NCBI GenBank assembly: GCA_045601425.1
Contig: JAZRZP010000041.1
Coordinates: 1-44,595, forward strand
Length of the DNA: 44,595 nucleotides
Origin: UBA1219 sp045601425
GTDB taxonomy: Bacteria > Bacteroidota > Bacteroidia > Bacteroidales > P3
Reading direction: 5' to 3'
The notes below the pieces were generated by a model that did no database searches, was not told where the DNA came from, and worked only from the letters and a program-made list of their open reading frames with translations. How positions within the stretch are numbered: position 1 is the first letter of the stretch; each line of letters opens with the position of its first letter. Made by a program: the position numbers and the translations under genes. Of this stretch, positions 8,449-16,480 are shown piece by piece.

Positions 8449-11400
8449 CTATTTTGCAACGGTTATTTTTTCAACGGACAGTTTTTTATTGTTATGCAGT
8501 ATCAAAGTGTATGTTCCAGAACGCAGATTCGAGGTATTGTAGTATATGGATTCGCAGGGTTTTACGCTAATTTTATCAACCATTTGCCCCAAAGCCGTGT
8601 ACACGTCAATTTCAACCATCTCATTTTCAAAATTTTCCATCGCAAGAACTTCCTTAACCGGGTTGGGGAATATTTTAAATCTGAGAGTTTCTGTTTTCGG
8701 AATGTTTTCCGTTTGCTGCGGACGATAGTTGGAATCCAAGCGGGAAAACGGAAAATCGACGTCGTCAATCCATGCGCAGTCGCTTCCTGCGGAATACGAG
8801 TCGTCCTTTTCGTATTTCCAGAGAAACGTGTGTCTGCCCTGCGGAACCGGAAACGAGCATTTCTGCCAATCAACATTTCCCGTCCACAATCCTTCACGGT
8901 TACCGTCAATATAGAAATACAGATAATCGGCCCCGCGTTCACAAGAGACCTTTGCATAGAACGACAGCGTGTCGTCGGCAAGCACGTCGAGCGTAATTTG
9001 TATCATACTGCGCTGCCTATCATGTATATTCGAACTGCGTGCCGAAAAACGTCCTCCGTGTGCACTGGAGGTATCGGTCGTCCACGTATTTACATACGTC
9101 GTATCCCATGCAAATCTGGTAAAATCCTCGGTTTCGAAATCTTCCAATGCCCGGTTCAACGGATACACTTCCGAATAACGGAAAATCGTATCCGCATCAG
9201 CAACACATATTTCGGCCTCAAGTTTATTCTTTCTCACGTCATTTACCCTGATCAGGAAATCTGCCGTATCTGCCTGCTGCGGCACTATCGGGAGCAGCCG
9301 GAAAGTATCAGCCGAAAGACATTGTGCCACTACGGTATCGAGTTTAAGCATAATCTGCAATGTATCAGATATTTGTGTACCAAAATTCACCACAGGTATT
9401 TTCATGGCATACACAGAATCCTTCTGAAGCATTTTCACAAGTGTCCCGTCTTTGCGGAACTCGGTCACGCCAAGTCCGAGGTTCGAATTTTCGACGACAA
9501 AGGCATAAGTGTGAGCAAACGACGTGTCTCCGTTTTCCTGAATCAAGAACTTTACGTGCAGTATATCGCCGTCCACGACATTCGGGGCAACGGAAATCGT
9601 TGCGACATTCTGTTCAAACAGCCTGTTCTGCGGCAAAACGGTATCTGCTTGCCGATAATTCATTAACACAAAGCACTTTCCATCAAGCGAAAGAAGCGAC
9701 AGGACTGCGTTTTCGGATGCGGCACTGCCTGCATTCAGTAATTCCGCATCAATGGAATATGTCCTTCCGGCAACAAGATTTCCGTTCTGCTGAACATTCT
9801 GCAAGGTCACGCCATTTACTATGAGTTTCGGACGGACAGAGATGTAAGTCCTTACCGTATCGGTGCGCGGACGGAAAAATTGTGCCGTTGCCGTAACCAG
9901 CAGTAATCCGGAGTCAATCGGTCGCGACAGGTCTGCAGAAAGCATTCCCGTTGCGTCCAAGGTTGCAGAAAGCAACAAATCGGTATCCTGCAAAACAGAT
10001 ACTCTTGCGAACGGCGTTCCCTGCAAGTCTATCCGTGATGTCCCCACTGGCAAACTGTCGGGAACGACAAGGTTTATTTTCTGCGGTATTCCCACATAGG
10101 GCATCGTAGAAGGATCGCCGAGCAGGCTGTAGATTTCCCAATAGTAGTTTTCGTAAGGCGAACCGCTCTGAGCAACGGCAAAATTGCCTGCCTGAAGCAT
10201 CTGTGCCTGTGTGGGAACTGTCTGGACATAACTTTCTCCGTGAACATGCAGCAAACGGTCGAATGTCCCCATGCTTGTGCTGTCGTATCGGGGATTAAGT
10301 TCGAAGGGATATTTGGCTCCGACAGCCCAATAGTAATCTTCGTCCCACAAAGTTTCATTGGTTGCACCAATTACGCCTATGGCACCAGCATTGTGCAGTC
10401 GCAACAATTTTTCCCCGAAACACACCTCACTGGAAAAGCTGTTCGAAAGGCAGCAATTGTTTACCGAAAAGAAATATTTACCGGCGTTGCCGAGAGTATC
10501 AGCAATTGACGTGTTGAAATTCGGTCTCAGCCAGCCATTCCTGTCACCATGTGCGGTATAATATAGCAGCGATGCTCCCTCAGAAATTTCCCGTACGATA
10601 TCTTCCAACTGCATTCCTGATGCAGGATTGTAGAAACAAATTGTATCGAGGCTCGCATTTCGTGCAGAGCAAACGTCTTTCACATAGTTTACCGTGCCGT
10701 TGGTCGTTGTTGGTGCCGGCCGACGGGCTTCCTGCCCTGCCACCTGAATCACACGCTGCAGATAATCCGTATCCTGCAGGTGGTATTTCTCGTATTTCAA
10801 TATTTTCTGCAAAACATGACGCAGTTCCGCAGTATCGGCCACCGAAATCCTTCCCACAAGTGCATCCGGGTAGAAATCTCCCGTATATTCGGCAAAATAC
10901 AGGTCGGTGTTGTGCCGGCCGATTCCTTGCACACTGACCTTCCCTTCAAAAGTACCGACATGGTTTGTATCTCCGACAATCGTTACAAACACAGGTGCCG
11001 GATTCTTGGGAGTTGAATGGAGGTACATATCTTTCAGCAAATCACGGATGCTGTCGGGAGTCGAATTCTGTGAAGGAATCAAAAATTCAACATCGAATCC
11101 CTCCTGACGTTTCCACCGTGCAAATTCCAGCAAAGAATTCCGGAAAGTATCCTGAGCCACAATCAAATAACGGGGAGCGACCGTATTCCGTGCAAGCATG
11201 TCTTCGTAAACGCTCCTATTTGCAATTCCCGAAAAATTATAAAGGCCTGCGGTCTGCTGCAGCCTGCGTTTCGTTTCACCGTAATCGGCACCGTCGAACC
11301 GCACTTCCACTGAAATATCGTCATGAAGAATCAGTTTGTTTTTTACCGGATTGTATTCAAATGGTGAAACGGTGATTCTGTACAGTCGCAGATTGCGGAA

Positions 11401-11850
11401 AATCCCCATCGGTGAAAGCCTTACCAAGTCGTTGCCGTAGACTTCGGCGCTGCCGTATATTTTGGAGTTCATGCAGAAAATTCCCGTATCCCTGTTTTTG
11501 AATCCGCTTGTCTGTATGGGGAAAACTTTTCTGCTCAGTGTAATAACCCTCGTACCATTGTCATGAAAAACAAGTTGGGGAGTTGCTTTTTCCGGAACGG
11601 CTATTATTTTATGGAGGACGGGCAATTCCGGTTCTCCCGAAAAAAATCCCGTTGTGTAATCCTCATCAATGAAAAGTCTGGTATAATTCCCCGAAGTTAT
11701 TGTATCGAAATCACTTATCCGGATACTGAAAAGAAACTCTCGGATAGAGTTTTCCACTATTTCAAAACTTGCATTGCCTCCATGCTGTGCAAATGTGCAC
11801 AAACACGCACCCAGAAATAGCAATATCGCAAATTTTGTTTTTTTCATCAT
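8449..11850 (-). CDS. Gingipain-like cysteine peptidase (family C25) with T9SS type A sorting domain
   Basis: About 1133 residues. The ATG at 11850 opens an MMKKTKF signal peptide; the TTG before it is unlikely. Residues of roughly 30-215 resemble the C25 propeptide (GEPELPVLHKIIAVPEKATP). The catalytic domain spans about 225-570, with the His in YYTAHGDRNGW (about 434) and a Cys pair in SVNNCCLS (466/467). The 32-33 residue spacing matches gingipains. Ig-like and jelly-roll (choice-of-anchor type) domains follow. The C-terminus IFPNPVKEVLAM...SGTYTLIL is a type A T9SS signal. It lacks the PorU-type N-terminus, so it is a secreted protease and not the sortase. Substrate is unknown. Confidence 0.88.
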   Translation of the reverse strand: MMKKTKFAILLFLGACLCTFAQHGGNASFEIVENSIREFLFSIRISDFDTITSGNYTRLFIDEDYTTGFFSGEPELPVLHKIIAVPEKATPQLVFHDNGTRVITLSRKVFPIQTSGFKNRDTGIFCMNSKIYGSAEVYGNDLVRLSPMGIFRNLRLYRITVSPFEYNPVKNKLILHDDISVEVRFDGADYGETKRRLQQTAGLYNFSGIANRSVYEDMLARNTVAPRYLIVAQDTFRNSLLEFARWKRQEGFDVEFLIPSQNSTPDSIRDLLKDMYLHSTPKNPAPVFVTIVGDTNHVGTFEGKVSVQGIGRHNTDLYFAEYTGDFYPDALVGRISVADTAELRHVLQKILKYEKYHLQDTDYLQRVIQVAGQEARRPAPTTTNGTVNYVKDVCSARNASLDTICFYNPASGMQLEDIVREISEGASLLYYTAHGDRNGWLRPNFNTSIADTLGNAGKYFFSVNNCCLSNSFSSEVCFGEKLLRLHNAGAIGVIGATNETLWDEDYYWAVGAKYPFELNPRYDSTSMGTFDRLLHVHGESYVQTVPTQAQMLQAGNFAVAQSGSPYENYYWEIYSLLGDPSTMPYVGIPQKINLVVPDSLPVGTSRIDLQGTPFARVSVLQDTDLLLSATLDATGMLSADLSRPIDSGLLLVTATAQFFRPRTDTVRTYISVRPKLIVNGVTLQNVQQNGNLVAGRTYSIDAELLNAGSAASENAVLSLLSLDGKCFVLMNYRQADTVLPQNRLFEQNVATISVAPNVVDGDILHVKFLIQENGDTSFAHTYAFVVENSNLGLGVTEFRKDGTLVKMLQKDSVYAMKIPVVNFGTQISDTLQIMLKLDTVVAQCLSADTFRLLPIVPQQADTADFLIRVNDVRKNKLEAEICVADADTIFRYSEVYPLNRALEDFETEDFTRFAWDTTYVNTWTTDTSSAHGGRFSARSSNIHDRQRSMIQITLDVLADDTLSFYAKVSCERGADYLYFYIDGNREGLWTGNVDWQKCSFPVPQGRHTFLWKYEKDDSYSAGSDCAWIDDVDFPFSRLDSNYRPQQTENIPKTETLRFKIFPNPVKEVLAMENFENEMVEIDVYTALGQMVDKISVKPCESIYYNTSNLRSGTYTLILHNNKKLSVEKITVAK

Positions 11851-11876
11851 CAATGACTTTCACTTTTACATAAACG

Positions 11877-11912
11877 AAAAAAGAGGGTTTGTGTAACACA
11901 AATCCTCTTTTT
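11877..11912. terminator. Terminator after the Glu/Ala-repeat lipoprotein gene
   Basis: Stem AAAAAGAGG/CCTCTTTTT with inner TTTGTG/CACAAA and loop TAA, running into U-rich sequence on the minus strand. It separates the lipoprotein gene from the peptidase gene on the same strand. Confidence 0.8.
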
Positions 11913-11932
11913 CTTGCTTAAGCCTTAACAAC

Positions 11933-12145
11933 TTATTTAGCAGCTTCTTCTGTTGCAGGAGCAACTTCTTCTGCTACAGCTTCTTCTGCTACAGCTTCTT
12001 CTGCTACAGCTTCTTCTGTTGCAGGAGCAACTTCTTCAGTTGCTTCGGGTGCTACTGTGTCTTCAGTTGCTTCAGGAGCGTTGCTGTTGCAAGCTGCGAA
12101 AGCAAACATACCGGCTACTGCCAATACAAACATTACTTTTTTCAT
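11933..12145 (-). CDS. Small Glu/Ala-repeat lipoprotein
   Basis: A 70-residue predicted lipoprotein. The N-terminal signal MKKVMFVLAVAGMFAFAAC has a good lipobox with Cys19 as the lipidated residue. The mature part is only about 50 residues of low-complexity acidic sequence built from EEAVA and APEATEE-like units, with no Lys until the final residue. Three exact 15-bp copies at 11973-12017 encode part of it. It has its own promoter (12194-12201) and terminator (11877-11912), so it is probably a separately and perhaps strongly expressed surface or periplasmic peptide. No function is recognised. Confidence 0.8.
   Translation of the reverse strand: MKKVMFVLAVAGMFAFAACNSNAPEATEDTVAPEATEEVAPATEEAVAEEAVAEEAVAEEVAPATEEAAK
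11973..12017. repeat. Three perfect 15-bp tandem repeats
   Basis: The unit GCTACAGCTTCTTCT occurs three times in a row with partial copies on both sides. It encodes the EEAVA units of the small lipoprotein. Copy number could vary by replication slippage without breaking the frame. Confidence 0.95.
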
Positions 12146-12193
12146 CTCTTTGTGATTTTAAAAATTTAATCTATTTTTGTGAATTAACTTTTG

Positions 12194-12201
12194 CAAAGAT
12201 A
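12194..12201 (-). promoter_or_regulatory. Lipoprotein promoter -7 element (TATCTTTG)
   Basis: Perfect TAnnTTTG on the minus strand, with a TTTG 22 nt upstream as -33 candidate and about 42 nt of leader before the lipoprotein ATG. Confidence 0.7.
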
Positions 12202-12376
12202 CAACATTTTTGGATACTAAAACCAAAAAAAAGTATTTTTTTTGATTTTTTTTATTAAGTTGCTAAAAATCAACTATATAAAACTTACACTTTCTTCAAA
12301 AAAAATTAAATTTCACCTGTTTTTTTCAGTAAAAAATTCATTTTCAGAGCATTTTTGACCCTCAAAAGAACATTTT

Positions 12377-12949
12377 TCAAACCAAACCGGAAAAACCCAT
12401 GAACGCCATGGCCAAAATACCGGCAGTAACAAGAGCTATCGGTGTTCCGTCCATGCCTTTGGGAACTCTTGCAAGCGCCAAACGTTCACGTATGCCCGCA
12501 AAAATCACAAGTGCAAGCGTGAAGCCTATGGCAATGCCGCCAGCGTATGTGATGCTCTCGAGCAGTGTCATGTCTTTCTGTATCACCGAAATAGCTACGC
12601 CAAGCACCGCACAGTTGGTCGTTATGAGCGGGAGGAAAATTCCCAATGTCTGATACAGGCTCGGAGCAATCTTTTTCAGAATTATCTCCACCATCTGAAC
12701 CAAACCCGCTATTATCAGGATATAGGCAATAGTCTGCATGTATTCCAAACCCAGACCTGCCAGAACATATTGGTAAACCAGATATGTCACCAATGTAGCT
12801 ATGAGCATCACGAAAAGCACTGCCCCACCCATACCGAGGGAGCTTTTCACATCTTTGGAAACCCCCAAGAACGGGCAAATGCCCAAAAACTGTGCCAAAA
12901 CCACGTTGTTTACGAAAACTGCGGCTATTATTATGAGTATGTACTTCAT
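12377..12949 (-). CDS. rnfA: Rnf electron transport complex subunit A
   Basis: A 190-residue integral membrane subunit of the Rnf ferredoxin:NAD oxidoreductase, which couples electron transfer to Na+ or H+ export. About six membrane helices. The segments FLGICPFLGVSKDV, GIFLPLITTNCAVLGVA and AFMGFSGLV match RnfA and differ from its NqrE relative. The conserved Cys in CPF and in TTNC, which bind iron in this family, are both present. Rnf genes normally form a cluster ending with rnfA, but here no rnfB, C, D, G or E flanks it. The upstream neighbour is a divergent hydrolase gene. The 230 nt between it and the lipoprotein gene are AT-rich and hold only the lipoprotein promoter. Confidence 0.93.
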   Translation of the reverse strand: MKYILIIIAAVFVNNVVLAQFLGICPFLGVSKDVKSSLGMGGAVLFVMLIATLVTYLVYQYVLAGLGLEYMQTIAYILIIAGLVQMVEIILKKIAPSLYQTLGIFLPLITTNCAVLGVAISVIQKDMTLLESITYAGGIAIGFTLALVIFAGIRERLALARVPKGMDGTPIALVTAGILAMAFMGFSGLV

Positions 12950-13018
12950 GTTTTATGAATTTAATACGTTTATAATCAATTGTTTACATTTAAATTTCAT
13001 CATTTTGCAGAAATATCG

Positions 13019-13026
13019 TAACTTTG
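13019..13026 (+). promoter_or_regulatory. Promoter -7 element (TAACTTTG) for the hydrolase-HAD pair
   Basis: Perfect TAnnTTTG 35 nt before the ATG at 13062. It supports that start over in-frame codons further upstream, which would overlap rnfA. Confidence 0.7.
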
Positions 13027-13061
13027 CAAAACAATTTGCAAAATTAGCATTTATTTTTGAC

Positions 13062-13847
13062 ATGTGCAACAAAAAAATTTTTTTTCGTGAATTCGGCTGC
13101 GGCAGGCCACTTGTTTTTCTTCATGGAATCATGGGGTGTTCCGATTATTGGATTCCGTTTACAAAAAGCTTTGCCGATGATTTTCACGTCTTTATCGTTG
13201 ATTTGCCGAACCACGGAAAATCCATGTTCACAAACTCGCTGAATTTTTCTGAAACTGCCGGAATTTTGTCTGATTTTTTCAGAGAAAACAATATAATTAT
13301 GCCTTTTGTAGTGGCTCATTCTTACGGTGCGAAAATCGCCTTCCGGATGCTTGCCGACGACCCCGGCTGCCTCTCGGCTCTCGTTGCCGTGGACATGCTT
13401 CCGAATTCTTCCGCTGCCAACCCCGACATTTCAAAAGTCTTGGATTTCATTGGCTGTCCACTGCCCCCGCTGAAAAACCACACCAGCGCCGGAAACTTCC
13501 TCTCGAAATTCAATTTTCCGTACCAGTATTCATGTCTGTTGCAGAAATCACTTTCGTTTAACGGCGATGTTCCATGCTGGAAATTCAACGCTCCTGTCAT
13601 TTCAAGGGACAGAGACCTGCTGGCGGGCAGCATACGTTTCGAAAAAAACATACGCATTCCTGTCATGGTTGCCAAAGGCAGCAACTCGGAATATGTCCGG
13701 ATGTCGGACTACGAATCCGTCAAACCCTTTTTCAGCAACATGACCTTGTGCGAAATCGAAAATGCCGGACACTGGGTTCAGGCGGACAATCCGACCAATT
13801 TCACAAACACGACAAAACATTTTCTGACAACACTCAGCACTACCTGA
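13062..13847 (+). CDS. Alpha/beta-hydrolase fold protein
   Basis: A 261-residue cytoplasmic hydrolase of the esterase/MenH-like alpha/beta class. It begins MCNKKIFFREFGCGRPLVFL. The oxyanion-loop HG (residues 21-22), the nucleophile Ser87 in AHSYG (first glycine replaced by Ala) and the catalytic His237 in ENAGHW are all visible, so it should be active. The substrate cannot be read from the sequence. The HAD phosphatase gene begins one nucleotide after its stop codon, so the two are translationally linked and may act in one small-molecule pathway. Confidence 0.85.
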   Translation: MCNKKIFFREFGCGRPLVFLHGIMGCSDYWIPFTKSFADDFHVFIVDLPNHGKSMFTNSLNFSETAGILSDFFRENNIIMPFVVAHSYGAKIAFRMLADDPGCLSALVAVDMLPNSSAANPDISKVLDFIGCPLPPLKNHTSAGNFLSKFNFPYQYSCLLQKSLSFNGDVPCWKFNAPVISRDRDLLAGSIRFEKNIRIPVMVAKGSNSEYVRMSDYESVKPFFSNMTLCEIENAGHWVQADNPTNFTNTTKHFLTTLSTT

Positions 13848-13848
13848 C

Positions 13849-14481
13849 ATGATAAAAAACATCATTTTCGACCTGTGCGGTCCAATAATCACCCTTGACC
13901 TCAACATGATGGACGACAAGTTCAAATCGTTCGGCGTAAAAAACACCGACCGACCGTACAGACATCTCTACGAACTCGGGCTCACCAAGGAATTCGAACA
14001 AAATCTCATTTCTCCGTCGGAGTTTTGCGACGAAGTGCGCAGTGCTTTTTCGTGTGACATATCCGATGAAAACATTTTCGATGCGTGGAACACTCTGATT
14101 GCGGATTTTCCCGCATCTCACGGAAAACTTTTGGAAGCACTTTCCGTGAAGTACGACCTTTTTCTGCTCAGCAACAGCGATGTGGTGAATGCGGATTTTT
14201 TCAGGAACTACATAAACGGCCGTATGGGGTATGATTTTTTCGGAACCGTCTTCACACGGACGTTCTTTTCCTGCGACCTGAAACTGCGGAAGCCGTCTCC
14301 CGAAATATTCACGACAATTTTGCAACGTTGCCGACTGAATCCTTCCGAAACCCTGTTCATAGACGACTGCAAAAAGCACACCGAAGGCGCCGCCTCTGTC
14401 GGGATAAGTACTGTTTTTCTGGAAAAGCCACTCGATATTGCCGACCTGTTCGACAATAACCTGAATCCCGTCCGGCCATGA
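13849..14481 (+). CDS. HAD-superfamily hydrolase (subfamily IA-like)
   Basis: A 210-residue haloacid dehalogenase-like phosphatase. Motif I is FDLCGPI: the nucleophile Asp is present, but the usual second acidic residue is Cys, where YihX-like relatives often have Gly. Motif II is LLSNSD, the motif III lysine lies in KLRKPSPEIF, and motif IV is FIDDCKKH. The core is therefore complete apart from the Asp+2 position. The natural substrate is unknown. The gene is coupled to the preceding alpha/beta hydrolase and followed by a terminator at 14492-14513. Confidence 0.85.
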   Translation: MIKNIIFDLCGPIITLDLNMMDDKFKSFGVKNTDRPYRHLYELGLTKEFEQNLISPSEFCDEVRSAFSCDISDENIFDAWNTLIADFPASHGKLLEALSVKYDLFLLSNSDVVNADFFRNYINGRMGYDFFGTVFTRTFFSCDLKLRKPSPEIFTTILQRCRLNPSETLFIDDCKKHTEGAASVGISTVFLEKPLDIADLFDNNLNPVRP

Positions 14482-14491
14482 AAACAAAAAA

Positions 14492-14513
14492 GCGACTGTA
14501 TTGCTACAGTCGC
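14492..14513. terminator. Terminator after the HAD gene
   Basis: Perfect 9-bp stem GCGACTGTA/TACAGTCGC with a TTGC loop. T-rich sequence follows shortly after on the plus strand and A-rich sequence precedes it, so it may also end tRNA-Ala transcription. Confidence 0.75.
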
Positions 14514-14540
14514 ATATATGTTTTTGTTTTTATTGATGCG

Positions 14541-14614
14541 TGGAGTATATCGGAATCGAACCGATGACCTCTTGACTGCCAGTCAAACGCTCTAGCCAAC
14601 TGAGCTAATACCCC
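14541..14614 (-). tRNA. tRNA-Ala (anticodon GGC)
   Basis: On the minus strand, acceptor GGGGTAT/ATACTCC, D-arm TTAGCTCAGTTGG, anticodon stem TTTGA/TCAAG with loop CTGGCAG (anticodon GGC), and T-loop GGTTCGATTCC. Discriminator A, no encoded CCA. Confidence 0.94.
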
Positions 14615-14629
14615 ATCATTTCGGTTTTG

Positions 14630-14637
14630 CAAAATTA
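14630..14637 (-). promoter_or_regulatory. tRNA-Ala promoter -7 element (TAATTTTG)
   Basis: Perfect TAnnTTTG on the minus strand, 15 nt before the tRNA 5' end. The same octamer precedes tRNA-Glu and tRNA-Leu(GAG). Confidence 0.65.
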
Positions 14638-14781
14638 CTGATTTTTTTTCAATTATCCTAATTTATTCTGAAATATTTTTACAACAAACTGTATTACAAT
14701 TTTTTACATTTCAAAAATTTTCAAATTCACAACACGTCCAGACACTCAATCGGAATCTCAAACGACATCTTTTACAAAAAA

Positions 14782-14800
14782 ACTCCCGAAATTCGGGAGT
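14782..14800 (-). terminator. Terminator after hpt
   Basis: Stem ACTCCCG/CGGGAGT with an AT-rich loop, followed on the minus strand by a run of T. It closes the pyrE-SRPBCC-hpt unit. Confidence 0.75.
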
Positions 14801-14821
14801 ATGCGGTGCGAAAAAAAATCT

Positions 14822-15358
14822 CTAATCGTTGTCCACGACGTAAATATCTTTGAGTGTCCTTCCCAAGCCGTCGTAATCCAGCCCGTAACCCAGAATAAAG
14901 TCATCGGAGATGGATTTTCCGATATAATCTATTTTGTAATTTTTCTGGAACTTTCCCGGTTTGAAGAAGAAAGTGCAGATTTTCACGTCGGCCACCTGTG
15001 CGGCTCTCAGCTGTTCCAGCATGTGTTCCATTGATATTCCGGTATCGATGATATCTTCGACTACGACAACTGTACGACCCTGCAGGGACTCGTTGAAACC
15101 TATAAGCTGTTTTACTTTTCCTGTCGATGAGGTTCCGGTATATGAAGAAAATTTCACGAACGAAATTTCGGCATCAAAGTCCAATGCTCTCATCAGATCG
15201 GCGGCAAAAACGAAACTTCCGTTCAGAATTCCCAAAAACAAGGGATTCTTGTCGCGCAAGTCGTTGCTGATCTGTTTTGCCACATTGTCAACTATTTCCG
15301 AAATTTCTCCGGCCAGCATATACGGGCGGAATTTCCTGTCTTTTACCTGTATTGTCAT
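14822..15358 (-). CDS. hpt: Hypoxanthine phosphoribosyltransferase
   Basis: A 178-residue purine salvage enzyme that converts hypoxanthine (and usually guanine) plus PRPP to IMP or GMP. The PRPP-binding motif is VVVVEDIIDTGIS. Upstream are the LNGSFVFAADL loop and the SSYTGTSSTGKV flexible loop, and near the end the DDFILGYGLDYD purine-binding segment. The length is usual. It follows the SRPBCC gene by 6 nt and ends at a terminator, making it the last gene of a nucleotide-metabolism operon with pyrE. Confidence 0.96.
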   Translation of the reverse strand: MTIQVKDRKFRPYMLAGEISEIVDNVAKQISNDLRDKNPLFLGILNGSFVFAADLMRALDFDAEISFVKFSSYTGTSSTGKVKQLIGFNESLQGRTVVVVEDIIDTGISMEHMLEQLRAAQVADVKICTFFFKPGKFQKNYKIDYIGKSISDDFILGYGLDYDGLGRTLKDIYVVDND

Positions 15359-15364
15359 GACATT

Positions 15365-15778
15365 TCAGTTTTGCTGATTTTCAATAAAGTATTTCAGTTG
15401 GTCTGCAACGAGGTCGATGGCATCCTGAAGTTTCTTCTTTATCATCATGAGAGCCACTGCCGGAGCATCCACATCCACCGTGATTCGGGCGACGGACTGC
15501 GTGCCCTGACCGTCGATGGTGAAAATAACTTTTGCCGGTATCGGTGAAGAACCTGCGGCATCTGGAGCTACCACGACTCTGGAGCAAGGGATTTTTTCAG
15601 TCATGGCCAGAGTTATCTGCATGAAACCACTCACCTTGAACGAGCATTTTTCTCCGTCGGTCTGCCAGCCTTCCACCTGCGGAGGCAGCATCTTGCCGAA
15701 ATTGTTGAAATCACTTACAAACGCATAGACCTTTTCTGCCGGAGCGTTTATGGTGGTCTTTTTACTTTCTATTTTCAT
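15365..15778 (-). CDS. SRPBCC (START/Bet v 1-like) family protein
   Basis: A 137-residue small soluble protein with the helix-grip fold pattern. It begins MKIESKKTTINAPAEKVYAF, the usual first strand and helix of polyketide-cyclase-like SRPBCC proteins, includes SDFNNFGKMLPP, and ends in a long amphipathic helix (MMIKKKLQDAIDLVADQLKY) that typically lines the ligand cavity. The ligand is unknown. It sits between pyrE (17 nt upstream) and hpt (6 nt downstream), but its role there is not established. Confidence 0.82.
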   Translation of the reverse strand: MKIESKKTTINAPAEKVYAFVSDFNNFGKMLPPQVEGWQTDGEKCSFKVSGFMQITLAMTEKIPCSRVVVAPDAAGSSPIPAKVIFTIDGQGTQSVARITVDVDAPAVALMMIKKKLQDAIDLVADQLKYFIENQQN

Positions 15779-15795
15779 AAAGAGGAAGTTCTGAT

Positions 15796-16458
15796 TTAAA
15801 GGGTTGCATTGATATGGTCTTCAGACCATTTTTCGGGATTTTCGCGCCACATGCTCAAAGAATTCTGGTCGGCTTGCGAAACGTAATCTTCTTCGATGGC
15901 GACTTTGAGCAATGTATCGTAGTTGGTGAGGGTGACCAATTCGACATCTTCGTTTGCGAAGTTCTCTGCTGCCACAGCCAGTCCGTAGGTGAATATGGCC
16001 GCCATGCCTTTCACCTTGCAGCCACGTTCGCGAAGGGCTCTTACTGCTATCAGACTGCTTTTTCCGGTAGAAACCAAGTCCTCTATTACAACCACCGACT
16101 GTCCGGATTTTATTTCCCCTTCAATCTGGTTCGTAAGTCCGTGCTTCTTTTCTTCCGAACGCACGTAAACGAACGGTTTTCCCAATTCCTGTGCAACCAG
16201 GGCGCCCTGTGCTATGCCGCCTGTAGCCACGCCGGCTATCACATCAACATCGCCGAACCGTTCGGTCAAGACATTGACAAACGACTGACGGATAAACGTC
16301 CTGATTTCAGGATAAGAAAGGGTTACACGATTGTCGCAATAAATCGGGGACTTGCGTCCAGATGCCCACGTAAAGGGATTTTCGTTGTTCAATTTCACTG
16401 CTCTCACCTTGAGCAGGTTTTTCGCTGTCAGTTCTGCTATTTCTTTCATTTGTTTCAT
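15796..16458 (-). CDS. pyrE: Orotate phosphoribosyltransferase
   Basis: Up to 220 residues. The enzyme converts orotate plus PRPP to orotidine monophosphate in pyrimidine synthesis. The PRPP motif is VVVIEDLVSTGKSS, preceded by DVIAGVATGGIAQGALVA and the catalytic-loop segment RSEEKKHGLTNQIEG. Two in-frame ATGs exist, at 16458 and 16449. A -7 element at 16463-16470 puts the transcript start near 16457, which favours the second ATG with a very short leader. It is first in the pyrE-SRPBCC-hpt operon and divergent from the NUDIX gene. Confidence 0.95.
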   Translation of the reverse strand: MKQMKEIAELTAKNLLKVRAVKLNNENPFTWASGRKSPIYCDNRVTLSYPEIRTFIRQSFVNVLTERFGDVDVIAGVATGGIAQGALVAQELGKPFVYVRSEEKKHGLTNQIEGEIKSGQSVVVIEDLVSTGKSSLIAVRALRERGCKVKGMAAIFTYGLAVAAENFANEDVELVTLTNYDTLLKVAIEEDYVSQADQNSLSMWRENPEKWSEDHINATL

Positions 16459-16462
16459 ATTG

Positions 16463-16480
16463 CAAAAATACGTATTTTTG
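16463..16480. promoter_or_regulatory. Back-to-back divergent -7 elements for pyrE and the NUDIX gene
   Basis: An 18-bp palindrome, CAAAAATACGTATTTTTG, contains TATTTTTG on the plus strand (16473-16480) and on the minus strand (16463-16470), separated by two bases. A TTTG 20 nt upstream of the plus element may be its -33. The two promoters cannot easily be occupied together, which suggests competition between pyrE and NUDIX-dprA transcription. Confidence 0.6.

Noticed and set aside
8446..9666. 406-residue plus-strand open frame
   Set aside because: Antisense to the C25 peptidase gene. The opposite strand has a clear family, signal peptide and catalytic residues; this frame has none.
8449..11850. 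Assignment of the C25 protein as the T9SS sortase PorU
   Set aside because: The N-terminus is a gingipain-type propeptide and the typical PorU N-terminal segment is absent. It fits a secreted cargo protease better.
12377..12949. Possible NqrE subunit of Na+-NQR
   Set aside because: Segments CPFLGVSK and LITTNCAVLGVA match RnfA; NqrE has different residues at these positions.
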